A DNA stretch of 64,000 nucleotides, from contig OZ252290.1 of assembly GCA_965250105.1 (NCBI GenBank), positions 1,302,001 through 1,366,000 of the forward strand. The letters are read 5' to 3'. Position 1 is the first letter of the stretch, and each line of letters begins with the position of its first letter. This DNA comes from JBCBSK01 sp965250105. Its GTDB lineage: Bacteria; Pseudomonadota; Alphaproteobacteria; Rhizobiales; Tepidamorphaceae. Shown one piece after another: positions 25,506-32,996 of this stretch. Made by a program: the position numbers and the translations under genes. The notes under the pieces were generated by a model. That model had not been told where the DNA came from, searched no databases, and saw only the letters and a list, made by a program, of their open reading frames with translations.

Positions 25506-26818
25506 GTCATCGGCCCCATGACGAGATCCGGCAGCCAGGTGGCCAGTTCGGGGAAGAAGCACAACAGGATGATCGCGATCACCATGCAGGCGACATAAGG
25601 CAACGACCCCTTGAGGATCGTCTTGAGCGAGATGTCCGGCGCGATGCCGTTGATCACGTAGAGGTTGAGCCCGACCGGCGGCGAGATCAGCCCGATTTCC
25701 ATGTTGATGGTCAGCACCACGGCGAACCAGATCGGATCGAAGCCGGCGGTGGTGATGATTGGCAGCAGGATGGGTGCCGCCATCAGGATGACCGCGACCG
25801 GCGGCAGGAAGAAGCCGGCGATCAGCAGGAAGATGTTGATCGCGCCCATCAGCACCCAGCGATTGACGTCGAGCGTGCCGATCCATTCGGCGATCGACTG
25901 GGTGATGAACAGCGACGACAGCATGTAGGAGAACACGCCCGCCGCCCCGATGATGAACAGGATCATCACCGATTCCTTGGTGCTGTCGCGCAGCACGTTC
26001 CACAGGCTCTTCAGGTTCCACAGCCGGTAGATGACGATCGCGATGAGCAGGCAGAGCAGCGCGCCGACCGCCGCCGTTTCCGATGGCGTCGCGATCCCGC
26101 CATACATGGCGTAGAGCACGCCGATGATGATCGCGATGAAGGGCAGGACGCGCGGCAGGATCTCGACCTTCTGGCGCCAGCTATAAGTGCCGGCGCTGAG
26201 CACCGAGGCATTGCCCGACCGCCAGGTCGAATAGAGCGACCAGGCCATGAACAGCCCGACCAGCAGCAGGCCCGGGATGACGCCGGCCAGGAACAGCCGG
26301 CCGATCGAGGTTTCGGTCGCGATCCCGTAGACGATCATGGTGACCGAGGGCGGGATCAGGATGCCGAGCGTGCCGCCCGCCGCGATGGACCCCGCCGCGA
26401 CCGTGTCCGGATAGCCGCGCTTGCGCATTTCCGGAATGCCCATCTTGCCGATCGCGGCACAGGTCGCCGGCGACGAGCCGGACATGGCGGAAAACAGCGC
26501 GCACGCCCCGAGATTGGAAACGACGAGCCCGCCCGGCATCCGGGTGAGCCAGCGTTCCAGCGCCTCGTAGAGATCGGCGCCGGCGCGCGTCGAGGCGATC
26601 GCCGCCCCCATGATGATGAACATCGGGATCGACAGGAGGGCGAAGCTGTTGAGCTTGCCGAACAGGATCTCCGGCATCAGTTCGAGCGAGCGGAAGCCGT
26701 CGAACACGATGAGGAAACCAGCGGACACGATCACCAGGCCGAGCGCCACCGAGACGCCGGAGAACAGGACCAGGACCGTGGCGATGGCGACGAGCGCCCC
26801 GAGCAGCAGCGGATCCAT
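25502..26818 (-). CDS. TRAP transporter large permease (DctM type), putative malonate uptake
   Basis: A 438-residue polytopic membrane protein with about 12 hydrophobic segments and DctM phrases such as SIPMFIIMGAAIAS, FSAMSGSSPATCAAIGKMGIPEM, GGTLGILIPPSVTMIVYG and the closing SPPVGLNLYVINGI. It moves the ligand delivered by the periplasmic receptor using the ion gradient. ATG 26818 overlaps the DctQ stop (TGATG). The substrate is inferred as malonate from the co-transcribed matA/matB. Confidence 0.94.
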   Translation of the reverse strand: MDPLLLGALVAIATVLVLFSGVSVALGLVIVSAGFLIVFDGFRSLELMPEILFGKLNSFALLSIPMFIIMGAAIASTRAGADLYEALERWLTRMPGGLVVSNLGACALFSAMSGSSPATCAAIGKMGIPEMRKRGYPDTVAAGSIAAGGTLGILIPPSVTMIVYGIATETSIGRLFLAGVIPGLLLVGLFMAWSLYSTWRSGNASVLSAGTYSWRQKVEILPRVLPFIAIIIGVLYAMYGGIATPSETAAVGALLCLLIAIVIYRLWNLKSLWNVLRDSTKESVMILFIIGAAGVFSYMLSSLFITQSIAEWIGTLDVNRWVLMGAINIFLLIAGFFLPPVAVILMAAPILLPIITTAGFDPIWFAVVLTINMEIGLISPPVGLNLYVINGIAPDISLKTILKGSLPYVACMVIAIILLCFFPELATWLPDLVMGPMT

Positions 26819-27366
26819 CAAGCGTCCTCCAGCCCGAAGGGCTTGTCGACGCCGATGATCACCGCCACGAGATCGGCGATCAGCTGCAACAGAAGCAGGC
26901 CGAAGCCGACCGGCAGGGCCAGATAGGGGATCCACAGCTGGATGCCCCAGACTGTGTCGGACCGCCAGCCGCGATCCCAGGCGAAATGCCAGAATTCATA
27001 ACCGTAGAACAGAAGCACCGCGACGATGGCGATCGACAGGCTCAGCGTGACGAGACACATGTAGAAGCGCGCGCGCGGCGGCAGGGCGATGGGCAGCAGA
27101 TCGACATTCACATGGCCGCGCAGCCGCTGCACATAGGGCAGGCCGACCAGCGTCGCGCCGATCATCAGATAGACCACCGCTTCGGTCTGCCAGATGGTCG
27201 ACCCGTTCAACACGAAGCGGATGAAGATCATCTGGCAGGTGATCAGCACCGCCGCGACGATCATCGCCGCCGAGCACCAGCCCGCGACCGTCGAAATGGC
27301 CGCGATGAGGCGCAAAAAGGGGTTGCGGCCGGCTTGCGCGACGGCCGCCGAACTCTTGACCGCCAT
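26818..27366 (-). CDS. TRAP transporter small permease (DctQ type)
   Basis: A 182-residue membrane protein with four predicted spans (from about residues 30, 65, 105 and 145), in the layout of DctQ subunits: ISTVAGWCSAAMIVAAVLITCQMIFIRF, then VVYLMIGATLVGLPYVQRLRGHVNVDLL. It partners the large permease, and its stop shares a base with that gene's ATG. It lies 65 bp after the receptor gene; a 20-bp palindrome fills part of that gap. Confidence 0.92.
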   Translation of the reverse strand: MAVKSSAAVAQAGRNPFLRLIAAISTVAGWCSAAMIVAAVLITCQMIFIRFVLNGSTIWQTEAVVYLMIGATLVGLPYVQRLRGHVNVDLLPIALPPRARFYMCLVTLSLSIAIVAVLLFYGYEFWHFAWDRGWRSDTVWGIQLWIPYLALPVGFGLLLLQLIADLVAVIIGVDKPFGLEDA

Positions 27367-27394
27367 GAGGCTCTCCGATCTGGCAGGAAAGGAC

Positions 27395-27414
27395 GGGGCG
27401 GCGCGCGCCGCCCC
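27395..27414 (-). other. Intercistronic hairpin between dctP and dctQ
   Basis: A perfect 20-bp palindrome GGGGCGGCGC/GCGCCGCCCC sits 17 bp after the dctP stop and is followed on the minus strand by TCCTTTCC. Such hairpins behind binding-protein genes commonly protect the upstream mRNA or partly terminate it, so the receptor is made in excess of the permeases. Confidence 0.65.
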
Positions 27415-27431
27415 GATCTAGGGTCTTGGGA

Positions 27432-28418
27432 TCACTCGACGGCGAGCGCCTTGTCGAGCAGGTCCTGGCCGCCCGGCACTTCTTCGACGAAGGCCTGATA
27501 GGAGGTTTCCTGGGCGATGGCGCGCCAGGCCTCGAAGTCTTCCGGCGTCATCTCGGCGATCTCGACGCCGGCATCGCGGAACACCTCGACGGATGCCGCG
27601 TCCTGCTTCTTGGCCTCTTCGAGATAGAAGGCTTCGGCCTTGGCGGCGGCGGCGAGAAGCGCGTCCTGCTGCTCCTGGCTCAGCCCCTCGAAGGTCGATT
27701 TGTTCATCAGGAGCGGCTGATACATGAACCACAGCGCGACATCGCCGGCCGGCGTGTAGCAGGCGACCTGTTCATAGATGCGGAAGCTGACGAAGGACGA
27801 GGACGAGGTATTGGCCGCGTCCAGAACGCCGGTCTGCATGGCGTTGTAGATTTCCGAGGACGCCATCGAGGCGATCGAGGCGCCGGCGCCGGCCAGCATC
27901 TGTTCGAACGCCTTGCCGGCCGCCCGCGTCTGAAGGCCCGCGATGTCATCGGGGCTGGTGATGCATTTGTCCTTGCCGGCGAAGCCGCCCGCCAGATAGC
28001 CGTGCACCAGGACCATCACGTCGTCATCGGCCATCTTGGCCTCGAGCTCTTCCATGAAGGGGCTGTCGGACAGCCGCGCCGCATGGTCGTGGTTCTTCAC
28101 CAGGCCCGGCATCAAGGTGAGGTTGAAGGCCGGCTGCTGGCCGCCGGCATAGCTCAGCGGCAGGACGGTCATGTCGAGCTGGCCGCGCGACAGCGGATTA
28201 TACTGCTCGCGCGCCTTGAACAGCGACTGGGTCGGGAAGATCGTGATGTCGAGCCCGACATCGGCGGCGGCTACTTCATCGGCGACGATCTGCGCCACCT
28301 GGTGGCGGATGTCCTGATCGGACCATTGATGCGACAGGCGCAGTTCGGTCGCCTGAGCGGCGGTGGCGCCGGCCAGGAGCGCGAGCGCCGCGACGCTGGA
28401 TGCGAGTGCTTTGGTCAT
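27432..28418 (-). CDS. TRAP transporter substrate-binding protein (DctP type), putative malonate receptor
   Basis: A 328-residue periplasmic receptor. The signal peptide TKALASSVAALALLAGATAAQA is followed by TELRLSHQWSDQD. The DctP core includes FKAREQYNPLSRGQLDMTVLPLSY, GLQTRAAGKAFEQMLAGAGAS (the carboxylate-binding Arg region) and ASSEIYNAMQTGVLDAANTSSSS. GGGAGGA is 6 bp upstream of ATG 28418. It is first in the malonate operon and divergent from the GntR regulator. Confidence 0.92.
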   Translation of the reverse strand: MTKALASSVAALALLAGATAAQATELRLSHQWSDQDIRHQVAQIVADEVAAADVGLDITIFPTQSLFKAREQYNPLSRGQLDMTVLPLSYAGGQQPAFNLTLMPGLVKNHDHAARLSDSPFMEELEAKMADDDVMVLVHGYLAGGFAGKDKCITSPDDIAGLQTRAAGKAFEQMLAGAGASIASMASSEIYNAMQTGVLDAANTSSSSFVSFRIYEQVACYTPAGDVALWFMYQPLLMNKSTFEGLSQEQQDALLAAAAKAEAFYLEEAKKQDAASVEVFRDAGVEIAEMTPEDFEAWRAIAQETSYQAFVEEVPGGQDLLDKALAVE

Positions 28419-28499
28419 GCGGATCCTCCCTTTGACATTGTCCGATTGGCCACCGGATCGGGCGAAGCCTTCCACCCTTTGCACGCCGGGTCAACCGTT

Positions 28500-28509
28500 T
28501 TGTATACAA
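28500..28509. promoter_or_regulatory. Likely MatR-type operator TTGTATACAA
   Basis: A perfect 10-bp palindrome TTGTATACAA lies in the divergent region, 82 bp upstream of dctP and 47 bp upstream of the GntR gene. The rhizobial malonate regulator MatR is reported to bind a TTGTA/TACA dyad of this type (from memory). A TATACC half-site follows at 28511. It is well placed to control both transcripts. Confidence 0.75.
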
Positions 28510-28555
28510 GATATACCATTATTGCATGCCTCGTGAGATCTGGTAGAAACGCCAC

Positions 28556-29212
28556 ATGGAGAAGCGCCGCGCCGACAGCATCGCCAACGAACTCGAGGAA
28601 ATGATCTTCAGCGGGACATTCGCCGATGGCGACAGGCTCGACGAGATCCGGCTGGCCGAGCAGTTCGGCGTGTCCAGGACGCCGCTGCGCGAGGCGTTTC
28701 AGCGGCTCGCGGTGTCGGGCCTCGTCGAGCAGATCCCGCGCCGCGGGGTCTTCGTCCGCCAGCCCGGCCCGGTCGAGCTGATCGAGATGTTCGAGGTCAT
28801 GGCCGAGATGGAGGCGATCTGCGCCCGCCTCGCCGCGGTCCGCATCAGCGATGCCGCGCTGGATGATCTGCGCGCGGCCAACCAGCGCTGCGAACAGGCC
28901 GTGGAGCGCCAGGACGCCGATGGCTACTACACCGCCAATGAGCGGTTCCACCACATCCTCTATCGCCAGTCGGGCAACCGTTTCCTCGAGCAGGAATGCC
29001 TGCGCCTACAGAAGCGGCTGAAGCCGTTCCGCCGCATCCAGCTGCGCCTGAGGGGCCGGATGCGGCAGTCGCTGACCGAGCATCAGGACATCGTGACGGC
29101 CCTGTCGGACGGCGCGGCGGAGCGCGCGGCGGAGATCATTCGCGGCCATGTCGCCGTTCAGGGCGAGAAGTTCCACCATCTCATGGCGAGCCTGACGCCT
29201 GTCTCGGAGTGA
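28556..29212 (+). CDS. GntR-family (FCD) regulator, likely malonate-responsive
   Basis: A 218-residue regulator. The N-terminal winged helix (ANELEEMIFSGTFADGDRLDEIRLAEQFGVSRTPLREAFQRL, split here as residues 10-50) and the C-terminal all-helical FCD ligand domain with metal/ligand residues (ERFHHILYRQSGN, LTEHQDIVTAL and HVAVQGEKFHH) are clear. It is divergent from dctPQM-matAB and separated from it by the TTGTATACAA palindrome, so it is probably a MatR-like repressor or activator that senses malonate. Confidence 0.92.
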   Translation: MEKRRADSIANELEEMIFSGTFADGDRLDEIRLAEQFGVSRTPLREAFQRLAVSGLVEQIPRRGVFVRQPGPVELIEMFEVMAEMEAICARLAAVRISDAALDDLRAANQRCEQAVERQDADGYYTANERFHHILYRQSGNRFLEQECLRLQKRLKPFRRIQLRLRGRMRQSLTEHQDIVTALSDGAAERAAEIIRGHVAVQGEKFHHLMASLTPVSE

Positions 29213-29258
29213 TCCGCCGAGGCGGTGAAGCGGCCGTCCGCGACACGATCCCGTCCCG

Positions 29259-31154
29259 TCAGACCCGCGCCATCATCTCGTCGACCCGCGCCAGATAGCG
29301 CTCGTGGTCGGGGCTGTTCTCGGCGGCATAGTTGAAATTCTTGAACACGCCCGTCAGCTCGACGAAGAAGTCGCGCGCGGCCTTCTTGTCGTCGAAGGCC
29401 AGCGAGCGCGCGGTGGCGAGCCGGTAGATGCGGTCGAGAACGCGCTTCTGGCGATCCAGCGACACGCTCTGGTCGACCGGATCGAAGGCGTCCTGCTGCA
29501 GATAGACCATGTCGAGGAACAGCGCCTTCTGATGCAGGATGAAATCCTCCATCGTGATGCCTTCCTCGCCGGTCACCTGCATCATCTGGGCGATCTGGTC
29601 GCCCTTGACCAGAAGGTCCTGCAACTCACGGATCTTGGCCGTCCAGCCGGCCTCGACATGGTCGTCATACCAGTCTTCGAGCTGGCCGAGATAGCGCGAC
29701 CAGGACAGGAGCGGATCGACGGCGGGGTAGAAGCGCTTATAGGCGCGTTCCGAGGACAGGCCGAGAAAGCACTTGACCGTCGACAGCGTCGACTGCGTCA
29801 CCGGCTCGTCGAAATTGCCGCCCGCCGGCGACACCGTGCCGATCATGGTCAGGCTGCCGGTCGTCCCGTCATTGGTCTCGATCGCGCCGGCGCGCTCGTA
29901 GATGCCCTTGATCGCGCTTTCGAGATAGGCGGGGAACCCTTCCTCGCCGGGGATCTCCTCGAGCCGGCCCGAGGTCTCGCGCATCGCCTGCGCCCAGCGC
30001 GAGGTGCTGTCGGCGATCAACAGCACGTTGAGCCCCATCTGGCGGTAGTATTCACCGAGCGTGATGCCGGTGAAGATCGACGCCTCGCGGGCCGCCACCG
30101 GCATCGACGAGGTGTTGCAGATGATGATCGTGCGGTCCATCAGGCTGCCGCCCGAGACCGGGTCGGTCATCTTGGGGAATTCGTTGATGGTCTCGACCAC
30201 CTCGCCGGCGCGTTCGCCGCAGGCCACGACGATGACGATATCGACCTGGGCATTGCGCGCGATCAGGTTCTGCAGGACCGTCTTGCCGGCGCCGAAGGGC
30301 CCCGGGATACAGGCCGTGCCGCCGCGTGCGATCGGAAAGAAGGTGTCGATCAGCCGCTGCGAGGTCAGAAGCGGCTCGCTTGGAAACAGCCGCCGCGACG
30401 CGGCCTTCTTCAGAAGGCCTTCCGGCAGCGCCCGGCGCACCGGCCAGCGCTGCGCCAGGGTGACGATGCGCTCATGGCCGCTGCCGTCGTCGAGGCGGGC
30501 GATGCGATCGTGGATGCGCGACGCGCCCTCCTGCACCCAAGCCACCCGATAGGTGCCCGGCCAGCCGAACGGCACCATGATCTTGTGCTGGAACCGACCC
30601 TCCGGCACCGTGCCGATGACGTCGCCCGCCGACACCTCGGCGCCGACCTTCACCGACGGCGTGAACGACCATTTCGCCTGGGTGTCGAGCGACGCGATCT
30701 CGGCGCCGCGCGGCAGGAAGATGCCGTAATCGGCGGCGAGCTTGGGCAAGGGCGCCTGAAGCCCGTCGAAGACCTGGCCCAACAGGCCGGGCCCGAGTTC
30801 GACGGACAGAAGCGCGCCGGTCTGCTCGACCGGATCGCCGACGGTCACCCCTTGGGTGCTTTCATAGACCTGGGCATTGGCGGTGCGACCGCGCACCCGC
30901 AGCACCTCCGCCTTGAGCCGCTCCTGGCGGCCGTCCGCGCTCGGCAGGGTCGGCAGAACGTGGATCACCTCGTTCTTCATCAGCCGGCCCGGCGCACCGT
31001 CCGGCATGTCGAGCGCCTCGATCTCGACGAGATCGTCCTGCACCGCGACGATGCGGGCGGTCGGTGCCGTCGGGTCCGGCGCGGGCTTGGGTGCTGAAGG
31101 TTTCGACGCGCGTGCCTTGGAGGCGGGCACATTGGATGCGGCAGCTTTCGCCAT
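29259..31154 (-). CDS. A/V-type ATPase catalytic subunit A
   Basis: A 631-residue catalytic subunit. The P-loop is GPFGAGKT in place of the more usual GPFGSGKT, and the typical A-subunit phrases ARGGTACIPGPFG, ACGERAGEVVETINEFP, NTSSMPVAAREASI, LIADSTSRWAQAMRE and SPAGGNFDEPVTQ are present. The N-terminal 30 residues form an unusual Ala/Lys/Pro-rich extension (KARASKPSAPKPAPDPTAP) before the standard beta-barrel start. ATG 31154 overlaps the DUF2764 stop (TGATG). It is the last gene of the operon here, although it usually lies in the middle. Confidence 0.95.
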   Translation of the reverse strand: MAKAAASNVPASKARASKPSAPKPAPDPTAPTARIVAVQDDLVEIEALDMPDGAPGRLMKNEVIHVLPTLPSADGRQERLKAEVLRVRGRTANAQVYESTQGVTVGDPVEQTGALLSVELGPGLLGQVFDGLQAPLPKLAADYGIFLPRGAEIASLDTQAKWSFTPSVKVGAEVSAGDVIGTVPEGRFQHKIMVPFGWPGTYRVAWVQEGASRIHDRIARLDDGSGHERIVTLAQRWPVRRALPEGLLKKAASRRLFPSEPLLTSQRLIDTFFPIARGGTACIPGPFGAGKTVLQNLIARNAQVDIVIVVACGERAGEVVETINEFPKMTDPVSGGSLMDRTIIICNTSSMPVAAREASIFTGITLGEYYRQMGLNVLLIADSTSRWAQAMRETSGRLEEIPGEEGFPAYLESAIKGIYERAGAIETNDGTTGSLTMIGTVSPAGGNFDEPVTQSTLSTVKCFLGLSSERAYKRFYPAVDPLLSWSRYLGQLEDWYDDHVEAGWTAKIRELQDLLVKGDQIAQMMQVTGEEGITMEDFILHQKALFLDMVYLQQDAFDPVDQSVSLDRQKRVLDRIYRLATARSLAFDDKKAARDFFVELTGVFKNFNYAAENSPDHERYLARVDEMMARV

Positions 31155-31861
31155 CAGGCAGCTCCCTGAAGAGGCGCGCCCGTCGCGGGCGCGAGTTCCG
31201 GAAAATCGGCCAGCGCCGCCTCGGTCATGGCGGCGAAGCGGTGGCGGGCGGTTTCGCCGCTGCCATGCGCCCAGCGATCGAAGATGTTCCACTTCAGGAC
31301 GTAGATGACCACGGCCTCGAAATCGAACAGATGGTGGTCGGCATGGCGCTGCAGCTGGCGGAAGGTGACGTCGAGCATGAACCGTTCAAGCCCCTTGGGA
31401 TCGTCCGCCTCGATCATGGCGGCCGCCTCGGCGAGCCATTTGAAATGCCGTTCCAGCCGGAAGGTCGGCTCACCCCAATTGGCGGCGATGTGCCGGGGCC
31501 AGCGCCCATGCCCCCAGCGCCCGGTCGGTGGCCCCTCGCCGCGCGCCCGCCGGCGCAGGGCGGCGACAAGGGTGCGCAGTTCCATGCGTTCGGCGATGAT
31601 CGCGCGCAAGGTGGGCTGGCGCACATGGGCCATCACATGATCGACCCGATCGAGGACATCGCTATCCGTGGCGTCCATCGCATAGGCGTTCCAGCGCACC
31701 ACGCTTTCGATCAGCGCCAGCGTTTCGGCGTCCGCCTCGGTCAACACCTTGAGGCGCCGTTCAAGCCGGATGCGCGACAGCGGCGCCTGTTTGGCGAAGA
31801 ACAGCCGCTCCGAGCTCGGCAGGCTGGCGATCAGCGCGACATAGGCATAAGCATCGGCCAT
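31154..31861 (-). CDS. V-type ATPase-associated DUF2764 / C-subunit-like protein
   Basis: A 235-residue helical protein starting YAYVALIASLPSSERLFF, followed by an Arg-rich middle and LDVTFRQLQRHADHHLFDFEAVVIYVLKW. Its position between subunits E and A matches the DUF2764 gene of bacterial V-type operons (Bacteroidetes, Chlamydia and spirochaete type), where it is thought to take the place of subunit C, the collar that links the stalk to the membrane ring. Identification rests on location and general shape. Confidence 0.72.
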   Translation of the reverse strand: MADAYAYVALIASLPSSERLFFAKQAPLSRIRLERRLKVLTEADAETLALIESVVRWNAYAMDATDSDVLDRVDHVMAHVRQPTLRAIIAERMELRTLVAALRRRARGEGPPTGRWGHGRWPRHIAANWGEPTFRLERHFKWLAEAAAMIEADDPKGLERFMLDVTFRQLQRHADHHLFDFEAVVIYVLKWNIFDRWAHGSGETARHRFAAMTEAALADFPELAPATGAPLQGAA

Positions 31862-31864
31862 CGG

Positions 31865-32542
31865 TCAGCGGATCACGCCTTCGAGGACCGCGCGGAAGCG
31901 CGGCTGGAGATGCTGCATCAAGAGCGAGGCGACGGCCTCGTCGGAGAGGTCGATGATGATGTCACGGTCCTTCAGATGAGCGCGGATACCGGCCTGCAGA
32001 TCGTCGGCGGCGTGCAGCGTCACGCCCTCCTGGAGCATCTTGTAGGTCAGGCCGAGCACGAATTTGGTCAGGGCGCCGGACTGGATGTCCTCGGCGTTTT
32101 CGCGGATCGCGTCGGGGCCGACGATCTCGGCGGGCAGGATCACCTCGGTCTCGACGCCATCGGCGGCAAGCTCGCCCGCCCGCCCGACAAGTTCGAGCAC
32201 CATCTTCTTGAGCATGTCCGGTTCGGCCAGCGCCTTTGACACCATGCGCTGGACATCGGCCTCGAACTTCGTCATCAGGCCCGACTTCATCGACAGGACC
32301 GCATCGCGCATCGCGGCGTTCAGCGCCGCCTCGCCGGCGGCCCGGTAGCTGTCGGCGGATTTGCGCGCGTCGTTGAGGTGCTTTTCGGCGTCGTCGCGCG
32401 CCGCCGAGACGATCTGGGCGGCGGTCTTGCGGGCCTCGTCGATCAGCCTGTCGGCCTCCGCCTTGCCGGCAGCGACGCCGTCGTCGCGCAGCTTGGCGAT
32501 CAGTTCATCGACGCCGCGCGAGACCGCGTGCGGTTCGCTCAT
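31865..32542 (-). CDS. A/V-type ATPase peripheral stalk subunit E
   Basis: A 225-residue protein. The first 110 residues are a long charged coiled coil (ELIAKLRDDGVAAGKAEADR, LIDEARKTAAQIVSAARDDAEK), and a globular C-terminal head follows. This is the shape of the E subunit, which forms the outer stalk that keeps A3B3 from turning. ATG 32542 overlaps the stop of the K gene (TGATG). The partner stalk subunit G/H is not encoded here. Confidence 0.88.
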   Translation of the reverse strand: MSEPHAVSRGVDELIAKLRDDGVAAGKAEADRLIDEARKTAAQIVSAARDDAEKHLNDARKSADSYRAAGEAALNAAMRDAVLSMKSGLMTKFEADVQRMVSKALAEPDMLKKMVLELVGRAGELAADGVETEVILPAEIVGPDAIRENAEDIQSGALTKFVLGLTYKMLQEGVTLHAADDLQAGIRAHLKDRDIIIDLSDEAVASLLMQHLQPRFRAVLEGVIR

Positions 32543-32994
32543 CAGCTCGCCCCCCCGATGCCGGCGCTGACGACGAGCGCGAAGACGAAGGCGAAGACGC
32601 CGAAGCCCTCGATGATGGCCGCCGGTGCCAGCGAGATGCCGAAGATTTCCGGCTTTTCCTTGGAGGCGTTGATCGCAGCGGCGCAGACCTTGCCCTGCCA
32701 CAGCCCGCAATAGAGGAAGGCGATGCCGGACAACAGGCCGATGCCGAACAGCGCGCCGGCGTTTTCCGGCGTCACCTCACGGTTCAGCGTGAACATGACG
32801 ACAATGCCGTAGATGACGAAGGTCGAGGGGAAGACCGACACGCCGACGAAGCGGCCATAGCCGCTTTCGGTCTCGGTCATCGCCCCGATACTGGCCTGTC
32901 CGGCGAGCGCGCAGCCGATCGCGCTGGCGATGGTGCCGAGCGCCATCGGGAAATAGATGCCGAGCCAGCCGAGCGTCACAATCAGGTCGGACAT
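32542..32994 (-). CDS. A/V-type ATPase membrane rotor subunit K (c-ring)
   Basis: A 150-residue duplicated proteolipid with four membrane helices. The second hairpin carries the ion-binding glutamate (PAAIIEGFGVFAFVF); at the equivalent place in the first hairpin (FPSTFVIYGIVVMF) there is no carboxylate. One ion site per four helices is typical of V-type pumps with a low ion/ATP ratio. It also keeps WQGKV in helix 3 as in enterococcal NtpK, but the helix 2 'TQ' of that Na+ pump reads TF here. Start 32994, 2 bp after the stop of subunit I. Confidence 0.92.
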   Translation of the reverse strand: MSDLIVTLGWLGIYFPMALGTIASAIGCALAGQASIGAMTETESGYGRFVGVSVFPSTFVIYGIVVMFTLNREVTPENAGALFGIGLLSGIAFLYCGLWQGKVCAAAINASKEKPEIFGISLAPAAIIEGFGVFAFVFALVVSAGIGGAS

Positions 32995-32996
32995 GT

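Noticed and set aside
24258..26021. 587-residue version of malonyl-CoA decarboxylase starting inside dctM
   Set aside because: The extra N-terminal 172 residues are an arginine/histidine-rich shadow of dctM. The GTG at 25505 overlapping the dctM stop gives a normal family length.
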